Under the pieces are notes generated by a model. The model was not told where the DNA came from. It searched no databases and worked only from the letters and a program-made list of their open reading frames with translations. Positions 11,052 through 22,915 of a DNA stretch of 64,000 bases are shown one piece after another. The DNA is from Symsagittifera roscoffensis (lineage: Eukaryota; Xenacoelomorpha; Acoela; Convolutidae): positions 9,556,027 to 9,620,026 of the forward strand of contig NC_087068.1 of the NCBI RefSeq assembly GCF_963678635.1, written 5' to 3'. The position numbers and the translations under genes were made by a program. Position 1 is the stretch's first letter; each line of letters begins with the position of its first letter.

Positions 11052-11620
11052 TCATGTCATTAATTCAGGTGGTGTATTTCTACTGAGAGTGTCGGGTAGT
11101 GCAAGGTTTTTTCCTGCTGTCCAAACTATATGTAGGTTTGGGAATTTCATTAAATTAAGTTGAAATCTGTAAACTCTATGGTTTGGGTTTGATTTCTGTG
11201 TAAAGAGAAAAATTATTGGTTTATGGTCTGTGAATAAAACTGTTGGATGTTTAGATTCAAGTATTAAAACTTCATATTCTGTAAGTGTATATTTTATAGC
11301 TCTGCATTCTCTCATAAGGGTAGAGAGTTTGAGTTCAGCTTGTGTAAGTAGTCTAGAATTTGCTGAAATTAGGTTCACTTTATTTTTTCCATTGTGAAAT
11401 TGTAATAATGCTGCGCTGATGCCAAAATTGGAGGCGTCACACATAGCATAAAATGGTTGATCGGGATTTGGAAAAGTGTTGGATAATTTTTCGGTGAGAA
11501 GAGTTTTTATTTCTTCGAAACGCTTTTGATGTTCTGTTGTCCATTCGAAAATGTTTTGTTGTCTAAGTATGTTGTAAAAGGGTCGTAAATATAGCTGCAA
11601 TTTGTATACATTTTCACCTG
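11052..11620 (-). pseudogene. RNase H domain, copy A1
   Basis: An open frame of about 180 codons shows the Ty3/gypsy tether and RNase H motifs in order: LRPFYNILRQQNIFEW, then the catalytic Asp in CDASNFGISAAL, Glu in LMRECRAIKY, and Asp in FTDHKPIIFLF. It closes with HIVWTAGKNLALPDTLSR, typical of the end of gypsy-type RNase H. The enzyme degrades the RNA strand of RNA/DNA hybrids during reverse transcription. The frame is separated from the RT frame by a one-base shift around 11620; element C reads through the same point in frame (MLNFLSNYFYRRQLYLRPF), so the shift is a lesion of A shared by A1 and A2. Confidence 0.85.
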
Positions 11621-12516
11621 GAAGTTTAGCATTCCAAGAAATTTTTGTATTTTTTTCTTATTTGAAGGTGGTTGAAGTTTTTGTATAGCGTTTATTCGAG
11701 ATTTTAATGGAGTTATAACGTTTGTTTCTATAATATGTCCAAGGAATTTCACTCGTGTTAGGAAAAAGTGTGATTTATCTGGGGCTGCTTTCATGTTTTC
11801 TTGCAGTAATATCTGATGATATTTTTCTAAGACAGTAAACATTTCGTCTTTGGTTTGCGATTGCATAAAAACATCGTCTAAATATGTAATTGCATTCTTA
11901 TTGAATATTAATGGTCTGAAACGTTTACTCATAAATGCTGAAAATGCTGCTGGTCCTATGAAAATTCCATAGAATAATCTGTTGAATTCGTATTGTTGAT
12001 TTTCAATAACGAATTGTGTTAATTGTCGTGATTGTTCATCTAGTGGCTTTTGATTATATGCACTATTTATATCTGCTGTTGTGACGTATTTGCCGTTTAT
12101 TTTAGTGAGAATTTCTTGAAATGGTTCAATAGGCCAATTAGGTTTAGATTCATCAATGAGTGAACTTAAATATCTTGCATCTAGAATAATTTTTAATGAT
12201 TCTCCTTTTGCTAGGACGATAACGGGGTTTATAAATGTAATACCTTTTGGCTGTTCTTTTTTATTTACTTGAGAAATGATTTCATATTCTTCTAGTATTT
12301 CAAGTAGTCTGTTAATTTTATCTTGTAAGTGGATTGGTACTTTACTTGCTCGTTGTTTTTGAAAACTGCATCAGATTTTCGGGGTAAATGTAGTGGTGAA
12401 CTTATCTTTCCTATGTCAAATTTTGATGTTGCGTAAGTTTTTGGATATTTTAATAATAATACAGCTAGTTGTTCGAATTTTTTTTGCGTTGTCTGAGAGT
12501 GTTGAAAATCGAACAT
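11507..12516 (-). pseudogene. Reverse transcriptase domain, copy A1
   Basis: RT copies element RNA into DNA. In order one sees the N-terminal KFDIGKISSPLHLP, INPVIVLAKG (fingers), the region around the first catalytic Asp (VTTADINSAYNQ), FNRLFYGIFIGPAAF, the catalytic YLDD box (11873-11884), and KFLGHIIE. A one-base shift near 12365 splits the N-terminal piece from the main frame, and a second near 11620 splits the C-terminal end from RNase H. Both are present in A2. In A1 the Met found in A2 at TADIM (20373-20375) is changed to Ile, so no start-like codon remains there. Confidence 0.85.
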
Positions 12517-12980
12517 TGTTAGAAATTTTGCTGTTCAGTCGTGTATTTTGAAATTTGAAATGTTGGTTCAAATAATGGTGTTTTTGTGAAACAATCTGTA
12601 TTGCGTTTTTCATTGCTTAAAATTTTAATAATTGACAATTCTTCATCAAAAATTGTTGATTGGCATATGTCTAATAGTTGTAAAATGTTATTTACTCCAG
12701 ACGCTATTTCTGTTGTGGGAGAAATTGTCGCGTTGGTTTCGCTACAACCTAAGAGTCCTAGTGGTAAGGTTATTTTATATGGGGAATCTTTAAATATATA
12801 TGAAAAGAAATTTTGTCAGAGTTTGAGCCTTTCTTGTATTTAATAGATGAAATTGATACTCGGAAAAATTTGTTAATTGGTCTAAATTCAAGGTCAGACA
12901 TAAAGAGATGTTGTTTATTTGCTCTATCATATTTGTGAATTTGTTTGATCGAAAATGTATGCATGTTTTCTGATAGTGGT
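12517..12980 (-). pseudogene. Protease to RT connector, copy A1
   Basis: Decayed coding sequence in several frames. Segments such as LEFRPINKFFRVS (compare LEFKPFDKLFGVT in element C at about 34890) show it belongs to pol upstream of RT. Multiple stops on the coding strand. Confidence 0.4.
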
Positions 12981-13460
12981 TTCAGGTGTTTTCTTTCCTG
13001 ATCATATATGGAGTAAAAATTTTGAGAAAAATGGTGGTTGTTTTTTTATTCTTTGAGAAAAATGTCAAAGAGGTGTTTTTCATTCTCGTGAATTTGTCTT
13101 TTATATGAAGTTTACTACTTAAGATATTTATTGTTGGTATATACTTACTAATAAATGGTATTCCAATGATATTGTGTTTTATATCCGTGATATCGAATGT
13201 TTGTTTAAATGGTTTGCTCATGAGTTTGTTTTGTTCCATTGTTCGAGTGCGAACAAGGAAGAGTTGTATTTTTCCATAGTTTGTCAAGGTTGATCCTTGT
13301 GCGGTTGCTAGTCTACTTGTAGTTTTGAAGGGTGTCAGTTGTGGATGTAGAGTTTTGACTTAATTCCAAGTGGGAATGTTTATTATGTTTGATTCTGCTC
13401 CAGAATTGATTAAAAATCTATTTCAAGGTTTGGTGTTTGCAATTGCTTTGATTTTGGACT
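12981..13460 (-). pseudogene. Retroviral-type aspartic protease, copy A1
   Basis: Aspartic proteases of this class cleave Gag and Pol. The active-site triplet is recognisable, but its Asp codon is AAT (13405-13407), giving NSGAESNI; element C has DSGAESNI at the same place. A1 also lacks one T just upstream (five instead of six A on the plus strand near 13412), which A2 keeps. The downstream frame 13287-12982 contains HNIIGIPFISKY, which resembles the flap and C-terminal Gly motif of the family. Loss of the catalytic Asp would abolish activity even without the shift. Confidence 0.75.
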
Positions 13461-13462
13461 TT

Positions 13463-14610
13463 CTAAAAGAAGTGGAATTGTCCATATTTTTTCTTTTTGT
13501 AAACGTGTTTCCTTAGGTATGTTTTGATAAATGTTATTTGTGCTTGAACCATCTGTGTATTTTTTTCTTTTGTTTCTTCTACTATTTTTTCTATTTCTTC
13601 TTTTGTTGTGCTGTTTGATACTGGTCTTGTATAGTAGTTCAAAAAAAATTGGTCATGATTTTGACATATATGAGGATATATCGGTTGTTTATATATAATA
13701 GGCTCGTAGTCATTTTCAACGTTTATCATGTTAATTGAAATTGTGTTTTTTGTATCACTTTCGCTGTCTGTGAATTCGCAATTGATGTTGTTTAATTGCA
13801 AATGTGTGGTTTCGTTATTGTCAATACCAGGAGGGTCTGGTTGAGTTTCTTCAGTTGATTATACTTGATTTATTTGTCTTTGATGCTTAGGTGTATTACT
13901 TCTATAATTTTGTTGTGAATTTTGATAACGTGTGTTATTCCTATGTGGTGATTGAGAGTAGTTTCTTTGTCTGTTGTTATATCTTGAGCTTATGTTTTGT
14001 GAATTATCGCGTGATCTTTTTTGATAATTATTATATTTTGATCTGTTGTTTGAATAATCGCGTGATCGATTATTTTGATATCTAGGGTTTCAATTGTTTG
14101 AACAGCCTCTATTCCGATCGTTAGAATAATTTCTATACCGATTTTATGAAGAGTTTTTAAACCTGTTATTTGAAAAATTTCGATTTCTAGAATTTGAATG
14201 ATATCTGTCGTTAAATCTGTGATGATTTGAATTTGATCTTGAATAGTTATTTTGATATTGACTATTTCGACTATGTGATCGACTATACCTATTTTGTGAG
14301 AAATTCTGTGAATTTCTTTGGGTTATAGTTTTCTAGAGTAGTTGGAGTTGTTTGGAAGGGGTTTTCCTGAACTATTATTGCTATGATTGTTTTTGTTGGG
14401 TAAATTTTGATCTTTCTTCATGTATTGATGAAAAAATTTGTTGGGTTCTCTATATTTTTGTGGTTTACTTTGGTTATCTTGTTGTTTTTGTCTGCATTCA
14501 GTGATGCTGTGTCCGTATCGTCGAAAAAAATTACACCATTTTTTGAAAAATGGTTTGCCTTTGAAAGTTGGATTTTTTCTCGTAAATGTTGAAAATTTCG
14601 GTGATTTTGT
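13463..14610 (-). pseudogene. Gag nucleocapsid region with Arg/Ser/Asn-rich tail, copy A1
   Basis: A zinc knuckle (C-x2-C-x4-H-x4-C) lies at about 14535-14490: KWCNFFRRYGHSITECR. The second Cys position (14524-14526) is Phe (TTT), whereas element C has C-VY-C there. Downstream, one frame encodes a long tail rich in Asn, Arg, Ser and Tyr (for example SRDYSNNRSKYNNYQKRSRD), suited to RNA binding. It is interrupted by TAA near 14145, TGA at 14090-14092 and TAA near 13860; the last corresponds to CAG in element C. The frame 13801-13463 then enters the Gag-protease spacer (acidic, with NNINCEFTDSESDTKN). Confidence 0.75.
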
Positions 14611-15560
14611 TTGATAAACCAGTATCGGAGTTGTTGATTTTGCTTATGTGCGAAGTAGTGGTCTGGATGTTGTTTACATATTGTAGTTTTAAGTTTTCTG
14701 TTTCTTCTTGTTTTCTGCTTGTTCTAGTTTATCTACTAGTTTCCCAAAATCTAAATCAGGTTCTCGGATTGAGGAAGGATGTGATGCTCTCTTTTTTATT
14801 GCTACTTTCCTAATTTAGGTGATAGAGTCATCATTAGGATTTCTGTTATCTTTGTGTTTTTATAATCATGAGTATTAAGTGAATATGCTTTTCGGACTAG
14901 TGTTTCTATTCTTACTGCCAGTTGTTTTATTGTTTCATTAGGTAGTCTACGATTTTCATTGCGCAAAACACTTTGATGTTGTTTGTTTCTTTCGGAGTCA
15001 AACATTTTTGAGAATTCCTGTGTGAATCGTTTCCAATCTGACTTTATTTCTATAAGTAAAACTGAAAACCATTTTTGAGCTGCGTCGTCAAGGGTAGTTT
15101 GGATTAGAGCTGTGCGTCTCTGTATCCAATTTTGATGAAGTGGCGTGTTTACTGGTTCAGGTCCTATATTTAAAGTTAAATTTGCTGTGACTGCGTTTAA
15201 AAAATGCCGTCTGTGCCTGTGAATACCATTAGTGGTTTATTTGATCTTATTGATGATCCACCCATTAGGTATGGATTCATAGTCATTTGTAGGGATTCTG
15301 AGGCATGTGGCATTTGAGAAAAATTTGTTTGTTGGCTTTTTGCTATTTCGTGTTTTTGTAAATAATATGGTAGTGGGATTTCATTTTGCATCTGTTTTGG
15401 TTGGTATGAATTTGTATGGATTCATAGTCATTTGTAAGGATTCTGCGGCATGTGGCATTTGAGAAAAATTTGTTTGTTGACTTTTTGCTATTTCGTGTTT
15501 TTGTAAATAATATGGTAGTGGGATTTCATTTTGCATCTGTTTCGGTTGGTATGAATTTGT
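14611..15560 (-). pseudogene. Gag capsid region, copy A1
   Basis: The frame 15005-14802 has the character of a Ty3/gypsy retrotransposon-Gag capsid: MFDSERNKQHQSVLRNENR, LPNETIKQLAVRIETLVRKA, then LMMTLSP. A one-base loss at the end of that frame shifts the continuing KKRASHPSSIREPDLDF motif. Upstream it is broken by a 145-bp tandem duplication (15270-15559), whose length is not a multiple of three. Confidence 0.7.
15270..15559. repeat. 145-bp tandem duplication inside gag, copy A1
   Basis: Units 15270-15414 and 15415-15559, differing at a few bases. Each encodes MQNEIPLPYYLQKHEIAK and so on, but the second is in another frame because 145 is not divisible by three. It is present in A2 too (23577-23866), so it is older than the 8.3-kb duplication. 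Confidence 0.9.
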
Positions 15561-16804
15561 AATAACTGGATTTTGTTGTTGAAAATTATGGTTGTAAGAA
15601 GTTGGGTTAGTTCTAGGTTGTCCTATTTGTTCCTTTCGTGTGCATGGTTCAAAAATTGTTGGTTGATCAATACAATAAGAACGAGGTCTTGGATTTGAGG
15701 AAAATCGTTGATGATTCTGATTATGGTATTCATCATCGTCTGATGGAAAATAATTTTGTGTGTATTGATTAGATTGATTTTTAGTATGATTTTCATTTGC
15801 ATTATGTTTCCGTTGTTGGAAACATGGGTAGTTTCCATCTTGTTCTTAGGAGGATCGTGGTTGATCATGAAAACTTACTGAGTTTAAGATTAGCTGTGGT
15901 ACATTTTGATTTTGTGTAAATATTTGAGTATTTTTTTTGTTTTTGTCGTTTTTGGTCTGTTCACATAATTATAATTGTGTTCTTCAAAATTATTTCTGTG
16001 TTGTTTGTATGATGGCTTTGTTACGGGTCGAAAAGTTTAGTAATCTATCTGTGAATATTTTTGTACAAAAGAGGGTTTTACTGTAGATTGTATGATTGTT
16101 TGTTGTAACGTTGGAATTTTTAGTTTTGGAGTTGTAAAGTTTGGTTGAATAGGTGAGATACTTTGTTTCGCTTCTGTTGTTGTTATTGTTTGAACAATTT
16201 CTTCGTTGACAAATTGTGATGGGGTTTGTACATCTTGTTGTGTAAAATTTCTTGTTCCGTTTAGATTATCATTATTTACGAATGTGGAATTTAACTTATT
16301 ATTTCCTGTTCTTTCAGGTAAAAATGAATTGTAGTTTAAAGGTGTTGCGTCAACAGTAAGTGGATATACTCTAACATAATCTTTATCAATAACAATAGTG
16401 CTAAATGCTTGACTTGATATATCTGTTGGTATGTTGATAAACAATTTATAAGACCATTCAGGGTCCCATACATAGTCTGATTGTTCTGCTAGTACAGGTT
16501 CATCATCTGTACTTTGTGGTCGAAAAATTTTTCTTGCTTGTTCAATAAGATAAAAATTGTGACCAAAATAATCAATTATGAACCATGCTAAGATTTTTTG
16601 TAAATCATGTTTAAAATTTTGTGTTATTTGATCATTTGTTAGGTTTTCTCGAATTGCATTAAAATTTTTGAAAATATGTGTAGTTGTTGTTTTACAACTG
16701 TATGTCGAGACGTTTGAGTAGGTGAATTGCTTTAGAGTTCATCCAATTCTAATATAGATATATAGCTATAGATAAGTGAGAATACTTCGTTTGTAAATAT
16801 CGAG
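15561..16804 (-). pseudogene. Gag N-terminal half, copy A1 (truncated at the duplication junction)
   Basis: The main legible frame is 16444-16037 (MFINIPTDISSQAFSTIVID; Thr/Gln/Asn-rich, ending in a Pro-rich stretch). Element C has the counterpart at 38061-37609 (MLISLPTDI), which shows conservation of the frame. At 16804 the gene is cut by the junction, and the true upstream part exists only once, at 25110-26000. Confidence 0.6.
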
Positions 16805-17104
16805 AGAGATATTCGTACTTTAGGCTAAATGATCATGTTCATTTTTTTCTTCAGACTAATTTAATATTTTTGCCGGAGGTATTTTTGAGGTTTAAGTTGG
16901 TACAATATTGTTGATCTTTGTGTTGCTCGATAGGGGAGATTTAAAACGTTGAAACTTTGTTTATTTCAGGTGTCAATGTTTCGTGGTTTGCTTTTGTTTG
17001 ACCTGGAGGTCTTTGAGTTCTTTTAGAAATTAGCTTGAGTGTGGTTGTTTGTCGGCTAATAAGGTCGTGTTAAAATGAGGTGATGATTCGGAAAAGATTG
17101 TAAT

Positions 17105-18995
17105 TGGCTGAATTTGAACTAGTTTGTTCAAGTGCTTTTCAGCATGAATTTTGAGAAAAAAGTTTGGTCTAAGAAAATATTTTCAAAAGGTGAAAATGTG
17201 AATGAAATTAAAGTGGTTTTTGAAGTTCAACTTTTTAAAATTTTTCAGATTGTGGGATGAATGTTTTGTATTTTTTTCGTGGCTGATTTCGAAGTCGTGA
17301 TGATTGTCTATGTGGAGATTTTTCTTTTGGTTTCCGATTTTTTCTTTCTTTTTTAGGTTTATCTGCAATTTTTGATATTAGTTTGGGAAGTTCTTTTTCT
17401 TTTTTTTTCTAAGTGTTTTTGTATAACTTGTGTATCAGTGTTTTGATTGTGATTTTGTTCTGAACAATTTGGGATGACTTTAAGTCCTGTAAAAAAGTAT
17501 AATTGATCAATTTCTCGGAGTGCGTACTCTTTTAGGTAGTAAGGTAAAAGATGGTTTCGATTTTGAATGAGTTCTTTTTTGTTCGAGTCTGTAAGTTTGT
17601 ATGTTACATCTGTAGGTTTATCAATTATTTGATACGGTCCTTTTCGGAGTGGCTGTAAGTTTTTAAAGATTCATTTTTGCGTTGTAAAGTTTGGAATTAA
17701 AACATAAGTTCAGATTTTTAAATATGTAGCTGGGGTAAATCGATAATTTATTTGGGAATTTATGTTTTGTCTTTGTAACAACTTTTTGGTTACTTTTTGG
17801 TAAATTTCGTTGTGTTTTTTATCTCTGTTTAAAATCTATTCGGTGTGTGTTCCGGAAGCTAATTTTAGGATTTGTGGATGATGAAAATGATCTTCATCGT
17901 GTGTGTGTAGTGGTAAATTGTAACATATTGATTCTTTGGTTGGTTTGCAATAGCCTTGAGCATTTTTTGGAGGAATTTGCTGTGAACATTATTGGTTTCC
18001 GTGGTTTTTGGTTGAAAACCATTTCATAGGGTGATAGTCCTAGGGTTGTTGTGATTTGTGAGTTATAGGATAGTGGAAATAATTTTACATCTGTTGACCA
18101 TTCAGTATATCGTGTGTCATTTCCGTTAATGATACATCTGAGATATTCTTGTCGTGAACGGTTCATGCCTTCGACTAAACCATTAGTCCAAGGTGCTTGG
18201 GATGTACGTGGTTTGTGTTTAAAATTATATAAGTGGCATAGAGTAATGATTTCGTGGTTTATAAATTCAGTGCCATTGTCTGTAACAAGGATTTCGGGTA
18301 AACCGAATTTTGCTAACCAATGTTCGTAAATTGTTGTACATGCATAGTAAGCATTACAATGAGGTAATGGGTTAAGTGCTACGTAGTGCGTGAATGAGTC
18401 CAATATTACAATGAATTTCCTTCTGAGGATGGTGATATTGGTCCTTTAGTATCGAAAGAGGTTCTGTGATTAAAATATAAACTTTGTGCTTTAAATTTTT
18501 TTTTTCTGCAATTTGTTTTTGATTCGGGTATGGTTTGTTTAAATTACATGTTATGCAAGTGTTGCATGATTATTTTTATCCAAATCGGTGCATTTGGGAA
18601 ATTAAAATTTTGTGTAATGTTTTTTCTGCTCCTGGGTGTCCTTTAGTATGTAAAGAGTGAGAAGTATGAAAAGCTATAAGCATCATACTCAATGGTAAGC
18701 AGGGTACTTTATTATCAGCTGTTTGTTATTCTAGGATATCCGTGTTTTCATTGATTGAGGTGTCGTTAAAATTTCTGAAATATCTAAGAAGTGTTTTGTT
18801 TCCTAATATTGTTGTATCGGCTTTCAGTGGTTTGGTTTTTTATTTGCGTCAAGATTTTAATTGTCTAATGACTGGGTCAAGGTTTTGGTGTTTTCGTAAT
18901 AGTTCGAGGGTAACTTTTTCTGTTATTGATAGAAAAATGTTTTCATTCCCAATTTTGATAGAGGTATTGTATCTAGTGGGTCAAGAAGTTTAAAA
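17105..18995 (-). pseudogene. Integrase region, copy A2
   Basis: Same architecture as in A1, at +8305: catalytic Asp, Asp and Glu in the frame 18403-17894 with D-35-E spacing, a GPY/F motif near 17630-17647 and a Lys-rich tail. The TGA at 18859-18861 and the TAA codons in the zinc-finger region are shared with A1. Two residues differ from A1 in the core (SQAPW for SHAPW; DVKLF for DVNLF). Confidence 0.85.
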
Positions 18996-19356
18996 ACAAG
19001 ATTAATTGTATATTTTGAATCAATATTTGGTGGGCCTGATAAAATCACCTTATCAGTGAGATTTTCTTTTTCTTTTAACGGGAACAGATCCTTTTTCTAT
19101 GGTTTTTGTTTGAGTGATTTTGTTGTGTATTTTTTTATCCATGAAGAGTATGGTATCGGTTTAAATGTAGATGTTCCTAGTAAATCTACTTCGTAGTGGT
19201 TGTTTTGGCAATCTAGATATAGCGGAAAGTGTTGTGAATTTTTTTTTATGGTTGTTCCATATCAGTTTTTACTGCTTTTTTGCATTGTAATCTTGGTGAT
19301 GATTCGTCTTTTGCAAGAAATATATTTATATTTTGTGGTATTTTAACTGTTGTTTA

Positions 19357-19925
19357 TCATGTCATTAATTCAGGTGGTGTATTTCTACTGAGAGTGTCGG
19401 GTAGTGCAAGGTTTTTTCCTGCTGTCCAAACTATATGTAGGTTTGGGAATTTCATTAAATTAAGTTGAAATCTGTAAACTCTATGGTTTGGGTTTGATTT
19501 CTGTGTAAAGAGAAAAATTATTGGTTTATGGTCTGTGAATAAAACTGTTGGATGTTTAGATTCAAGTATTAAAACTTCATATTCTGTAAGTGTATATTTT
19601 ATAGCTCTGCATTCTCTCATAAGGGTAGAGAGTTTGAGTTCAGCTTGTGTAAGTAGTCTAGAATTTGCTGAAATTAGGTTCACTTTATTTTTTCCATTGT
19701 GAAATTGTAATAATGCTGCGCTGATGCCAAAATTGGAGGCGTCACACATAGCATAAAATGGTTGATCGGGATTTGGAAAAGTGTTGGATAATTTTTCGGT
19801 GAGAAGAGTTTTTATTTCTTCGAAACGCTTTTGATGTTCTGTTGTCCATTCGAAAATGTTTTGTTGTCTAAGTATGTTGTAAAAGGGTCGTAAATATAGC
19901 TGCAATTTGTATACATTTTCACCTG
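19357..19925 (-). pseudogene. RNase H domain, copy A2
   Basis: Identical at protein level to the A1 RNase H, with all the acidic motif residues present. It is separated from RT by the same one-base shift (about 19925). Confidence 0.85.
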
Positions 19926-20821
19926 GAAGTTTAGCATTCCAAGAAATTCTTGTATTTTTTTCTTATTTGAAGGTGGTTGAAGTTTTTGGATAGCGTTTAT
20001 TCGAGATTTTAATGGAGTTATAACGTTTGTTTCTATAATATGTCCAAGGAATTTCACTCGTGTTAGGAAAAAGTGTGATTTATCTGGGGCTGCTTTCATG
20101 TTTTCTTGCAGTAATATCTGATGATATTTTTCTAAGACAGTAAACATTTCGTCTTTGGTTTGCGATTGCATAAAAACATCGTCTAAATATGTAATTGCAT
20201 TCTTATTGAATATTAATGGTCTGAAACGTTTACTCATAAATGCTGAAAATGCTGCTGGTCCTATGAAAATTCCATAGAATAATCTGTTGAATTCGTATTG
20301 TTGATTTTCAATAACGAATTGTGTTAATTGTCGTGATTGTTCATCTAGTGGCTTTTGATTATATGCACTATTCATATCTGCTGTTGTGACGTATTTGCCG
20401 TTTATTTTAGTGAGAATTTCTTGAAATGGTTCAATAGGCCAATTAGGTTTAGATTCATCAATGAGTGAACTTAAATATCTTGCATCTAGAATAATTTTTA
20501 ATGATTCTCCTTTTGCTAGGACGATAACGGGGTTTATAAATGTAATACCTTTTGGCTGTTCTTTTTTATTTACTTGAGAAATGATTTCATATTCTTCTAG
20601 TATTTCAAGTAGTCTGTTAATTTTATCTTGTAAGTGGATTGGTACTTTACTTGCTCGTTGTTTTTGAAAACTGCATCAGATTTTCGGGGTAAATGTAGTG
20701 GTGAATTTATCTTTCCTATGTCAAATTTTGATGTTGCGTAAGTTTTTGGATATTTTAATAATAATACAGCTAGTTGTTCAAATTTTTTTTGCGTTGTCTG
20801 AGAGTGTTGAAAATCGAACAT
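19812..20821 (-). pseudogene. Reverse transcriptase domain, copy A2
   Basis: The YLDD box is at 20178-20189. The main frame 20375-19812 starts at a fortuitous Met in the motif around the first catalytic Asp; the open frame really extends upstream to about 20670. The N-terminal piece 20821-20597 is one base out of frame. It differs from A1 at a few residues (QEFLG for QKFLG, GKINS for GKISS). Confidence 0.85.
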
Positions 20822-21284
20822 TGTTAGAAATTTTGCTGTTCAGTCGTGTATTTTGAAATTTGAAATGTTGGTTCAAATAATGGTGTTTTTGTGAAACAAT
20901 CTGTATTGCGTTTTTCATTGCTTAAAATTTTAATAATTGACAATTCTTCATCAAAAATTGTTGATTGGCATATGTCTAATAGTTGTAAAATGTTATTTAC
21001 TCCAGACGCTATTTCTGTTGTGGGAGAAATTGTCGCGTTGGTTTCGCTACAACCTAAGAGTCCTAGTGGTAAGGTTATTTTATATGGGGAATCTTTAAAT
21101 ATATATGAAAAGAAATTTTGTCAGAGTTTGAGCCTTTCTTGTATTTAATAGATGAAATTGATACTCGGAAAAATTTGTTAATTGGTCTAAATTCAAGGTC
21201 AGACATAAAGAGATGTTGTTTATTTGCTCTATCATATTTGTGAGTTTGTTTGATCGAAAATGTATGCATGTTTTCTGATAGTGG

Positions 21285-21765
21285 TTTCAGGTGTTTTCTT
21301 TCCTGATCATATATGGAGTAAAAATTTTGAGAAAAATGGTGGTTGTTTTTTTATTCTTTGAGAAAAATGTCAAAGAGGTGTTTTTCATTCTCGTGAATTT
21401 GTCTTTTATATGAAGTTTACTACTTAAGATATTTATTGTTGGTATATACTTACTAATAAATGGTATTCCAATGATATTGTGTTTTATATCCGTGATATCG
21501 AATGTTTGTTTAAATGGTTTGCTCATGAGTTTGTTTTGTTCCATTGTTCGAGTGCGAACAAGGAAGAGTTGTATTTTTCCATAGTTTGTCAAGGTTGATC
21601 CTTGTGCGGTTGCTAGTCTACTTGTGGTTTTGAAGGGTGTCAGTTGTGGATGTAGAGTTTTGACTTAATTCCAAGTGGGAATGTTTATTATGTTTGATTC
21701 TGCTCCAGAATTGATTAAAAAATCTATTTCAAGGTTTGGTGTTTGCAATTGCTTTGATTTTGGAC
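21285..21765 (-). pseudogene. Aspartic protease region, copy A2
   Basis: The frame from the Gag spacer (22108-21665) runs into the protease in A2 because the T missing in A1 is present. It reads EIDFLINSGAESN and stops at TAA after PTWN. The catalytic Asp is Asn (21710-21712), as in A1, so the substitution predates the duplication. The downstream half is the frame 21592-21287. Confidence 0.75.
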
Positions 21766-22915
21766 TTTCTAAAAGAAGTGGAATTGTCCATACTTTTTCT
21801 TTTTGTAAACGTGTTTCCTTAGGTATGTTTTGATAAATGTTATTTGTGCTTGAACCATCTGTGTATTTTTTTTCTTTTGTTTCTTCTACTATTTTTTCTA
21901 TTTCTTCTTTTGTTGTGCTGTTTGATACTGGTCTTGTATAGTAGTTCAAAAAAAATTGGTCATGATTTTGATATATATGAGGATATATCGGTTGTTTATA
22001 TATAATAGGCTCGTAGTCATTTTCAACGTTTATCATGTTAATTGAAATTGTGTTTTTTGTATCACTTTCGCTGTCTGTGAATTCGCAATTGATGTTGTTT
22101 AATTGCAAATGTGTGGTTTCGTTATTGTCAATACCAGGAGGGTCTGGTTGAGTTTCTTCAGTTGATTATACTTGATTTATTTGTCTTTGATGCTTAGGTG
22201 TATTACTTCTATAATTTTGTTGTGAATTTTGATAACGTGTGTTATTCCTATGTGGTGATTGAGAGTAGTTTCTTTGTCTGTTGTTATATCTTGAGCTTAT
22301 GTTTTGTGAATTATCGCGTGATCTTTTTTGATAATTATTATATTTTGATCTGTTGTTTGAATAATCGCGTGATCGATTATTTTGATATCTAGGGTTTCAA
22401 TTGTTTGAACAGCCTCTATTCCGATCGTTAGAATAATTTCTATACCGATTTTATGAAGAGTTTTTAAACCTGTTATTTGAAAAATTTCGATTTCTAGAAT
22501 TTGAATGATATCTGTCGTTAAATCTGTGATGATTTGAATTTGATCTTGAATAGTTATTTTGATATTGACTATTTCGACTATGTGATCGACTATACCTATT
22601 TTGTGAGAAATTCTGTGAATTTCTTTGGGTTATAGTTTTCTAGAGTAGTTGGAGTTGTTTGGAAGGGGTTTTCCTGAACTATTATTGCTATGATTGTTTT
22701 TGTTGGGTAAATTTTGATCTTTCTTCATGTATTGATGAAAAAATTTGTTGGGTTCTCTATATTTTTGTGGTTTACTTTGGTTATCTTGTTGTTTTTGTCT
22801 GCATTCAGTGATGCTGTGTCCGTATCGTCGAAAAAAATTACACCATTTTTTGAAAAATGGTTTGCCTTTGAAAGTTGGATTTTTTCTCGTAAATGTTGAA
22901 AATTTCGGTGATTTT
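21766..22915 (-). pseudogene. Gag nucleocapsid region and spacer, copy A2
   Basis: Equivalent of 13463-14610, with the same zinc knuckle in which the second Cys is Phe, the same Asn/Arg/Ser-rich tail, and the same stops, including TGA at 22397-22399. The spacer frame is one residue-shift longer than in A1 and reaches the protease. Confidence 0.7.

Larger units (their letters stand above)
8500..16804. repeat. 8.3-kb tandem duplication, copy A1
   Basis: Begins at AGATATTCGTACTTTAGGC-type sequence (about 8500) and ends about 16804 within gag. It is directly followed by the same start sequence. The offset to copy A2 is 8305 bases in the left two thirds and 8307 in the right third, because of small indels. 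I noticed more than ten substitutions between the copies. The junction carries a short GAGA overlap. Confidence 0.95.
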
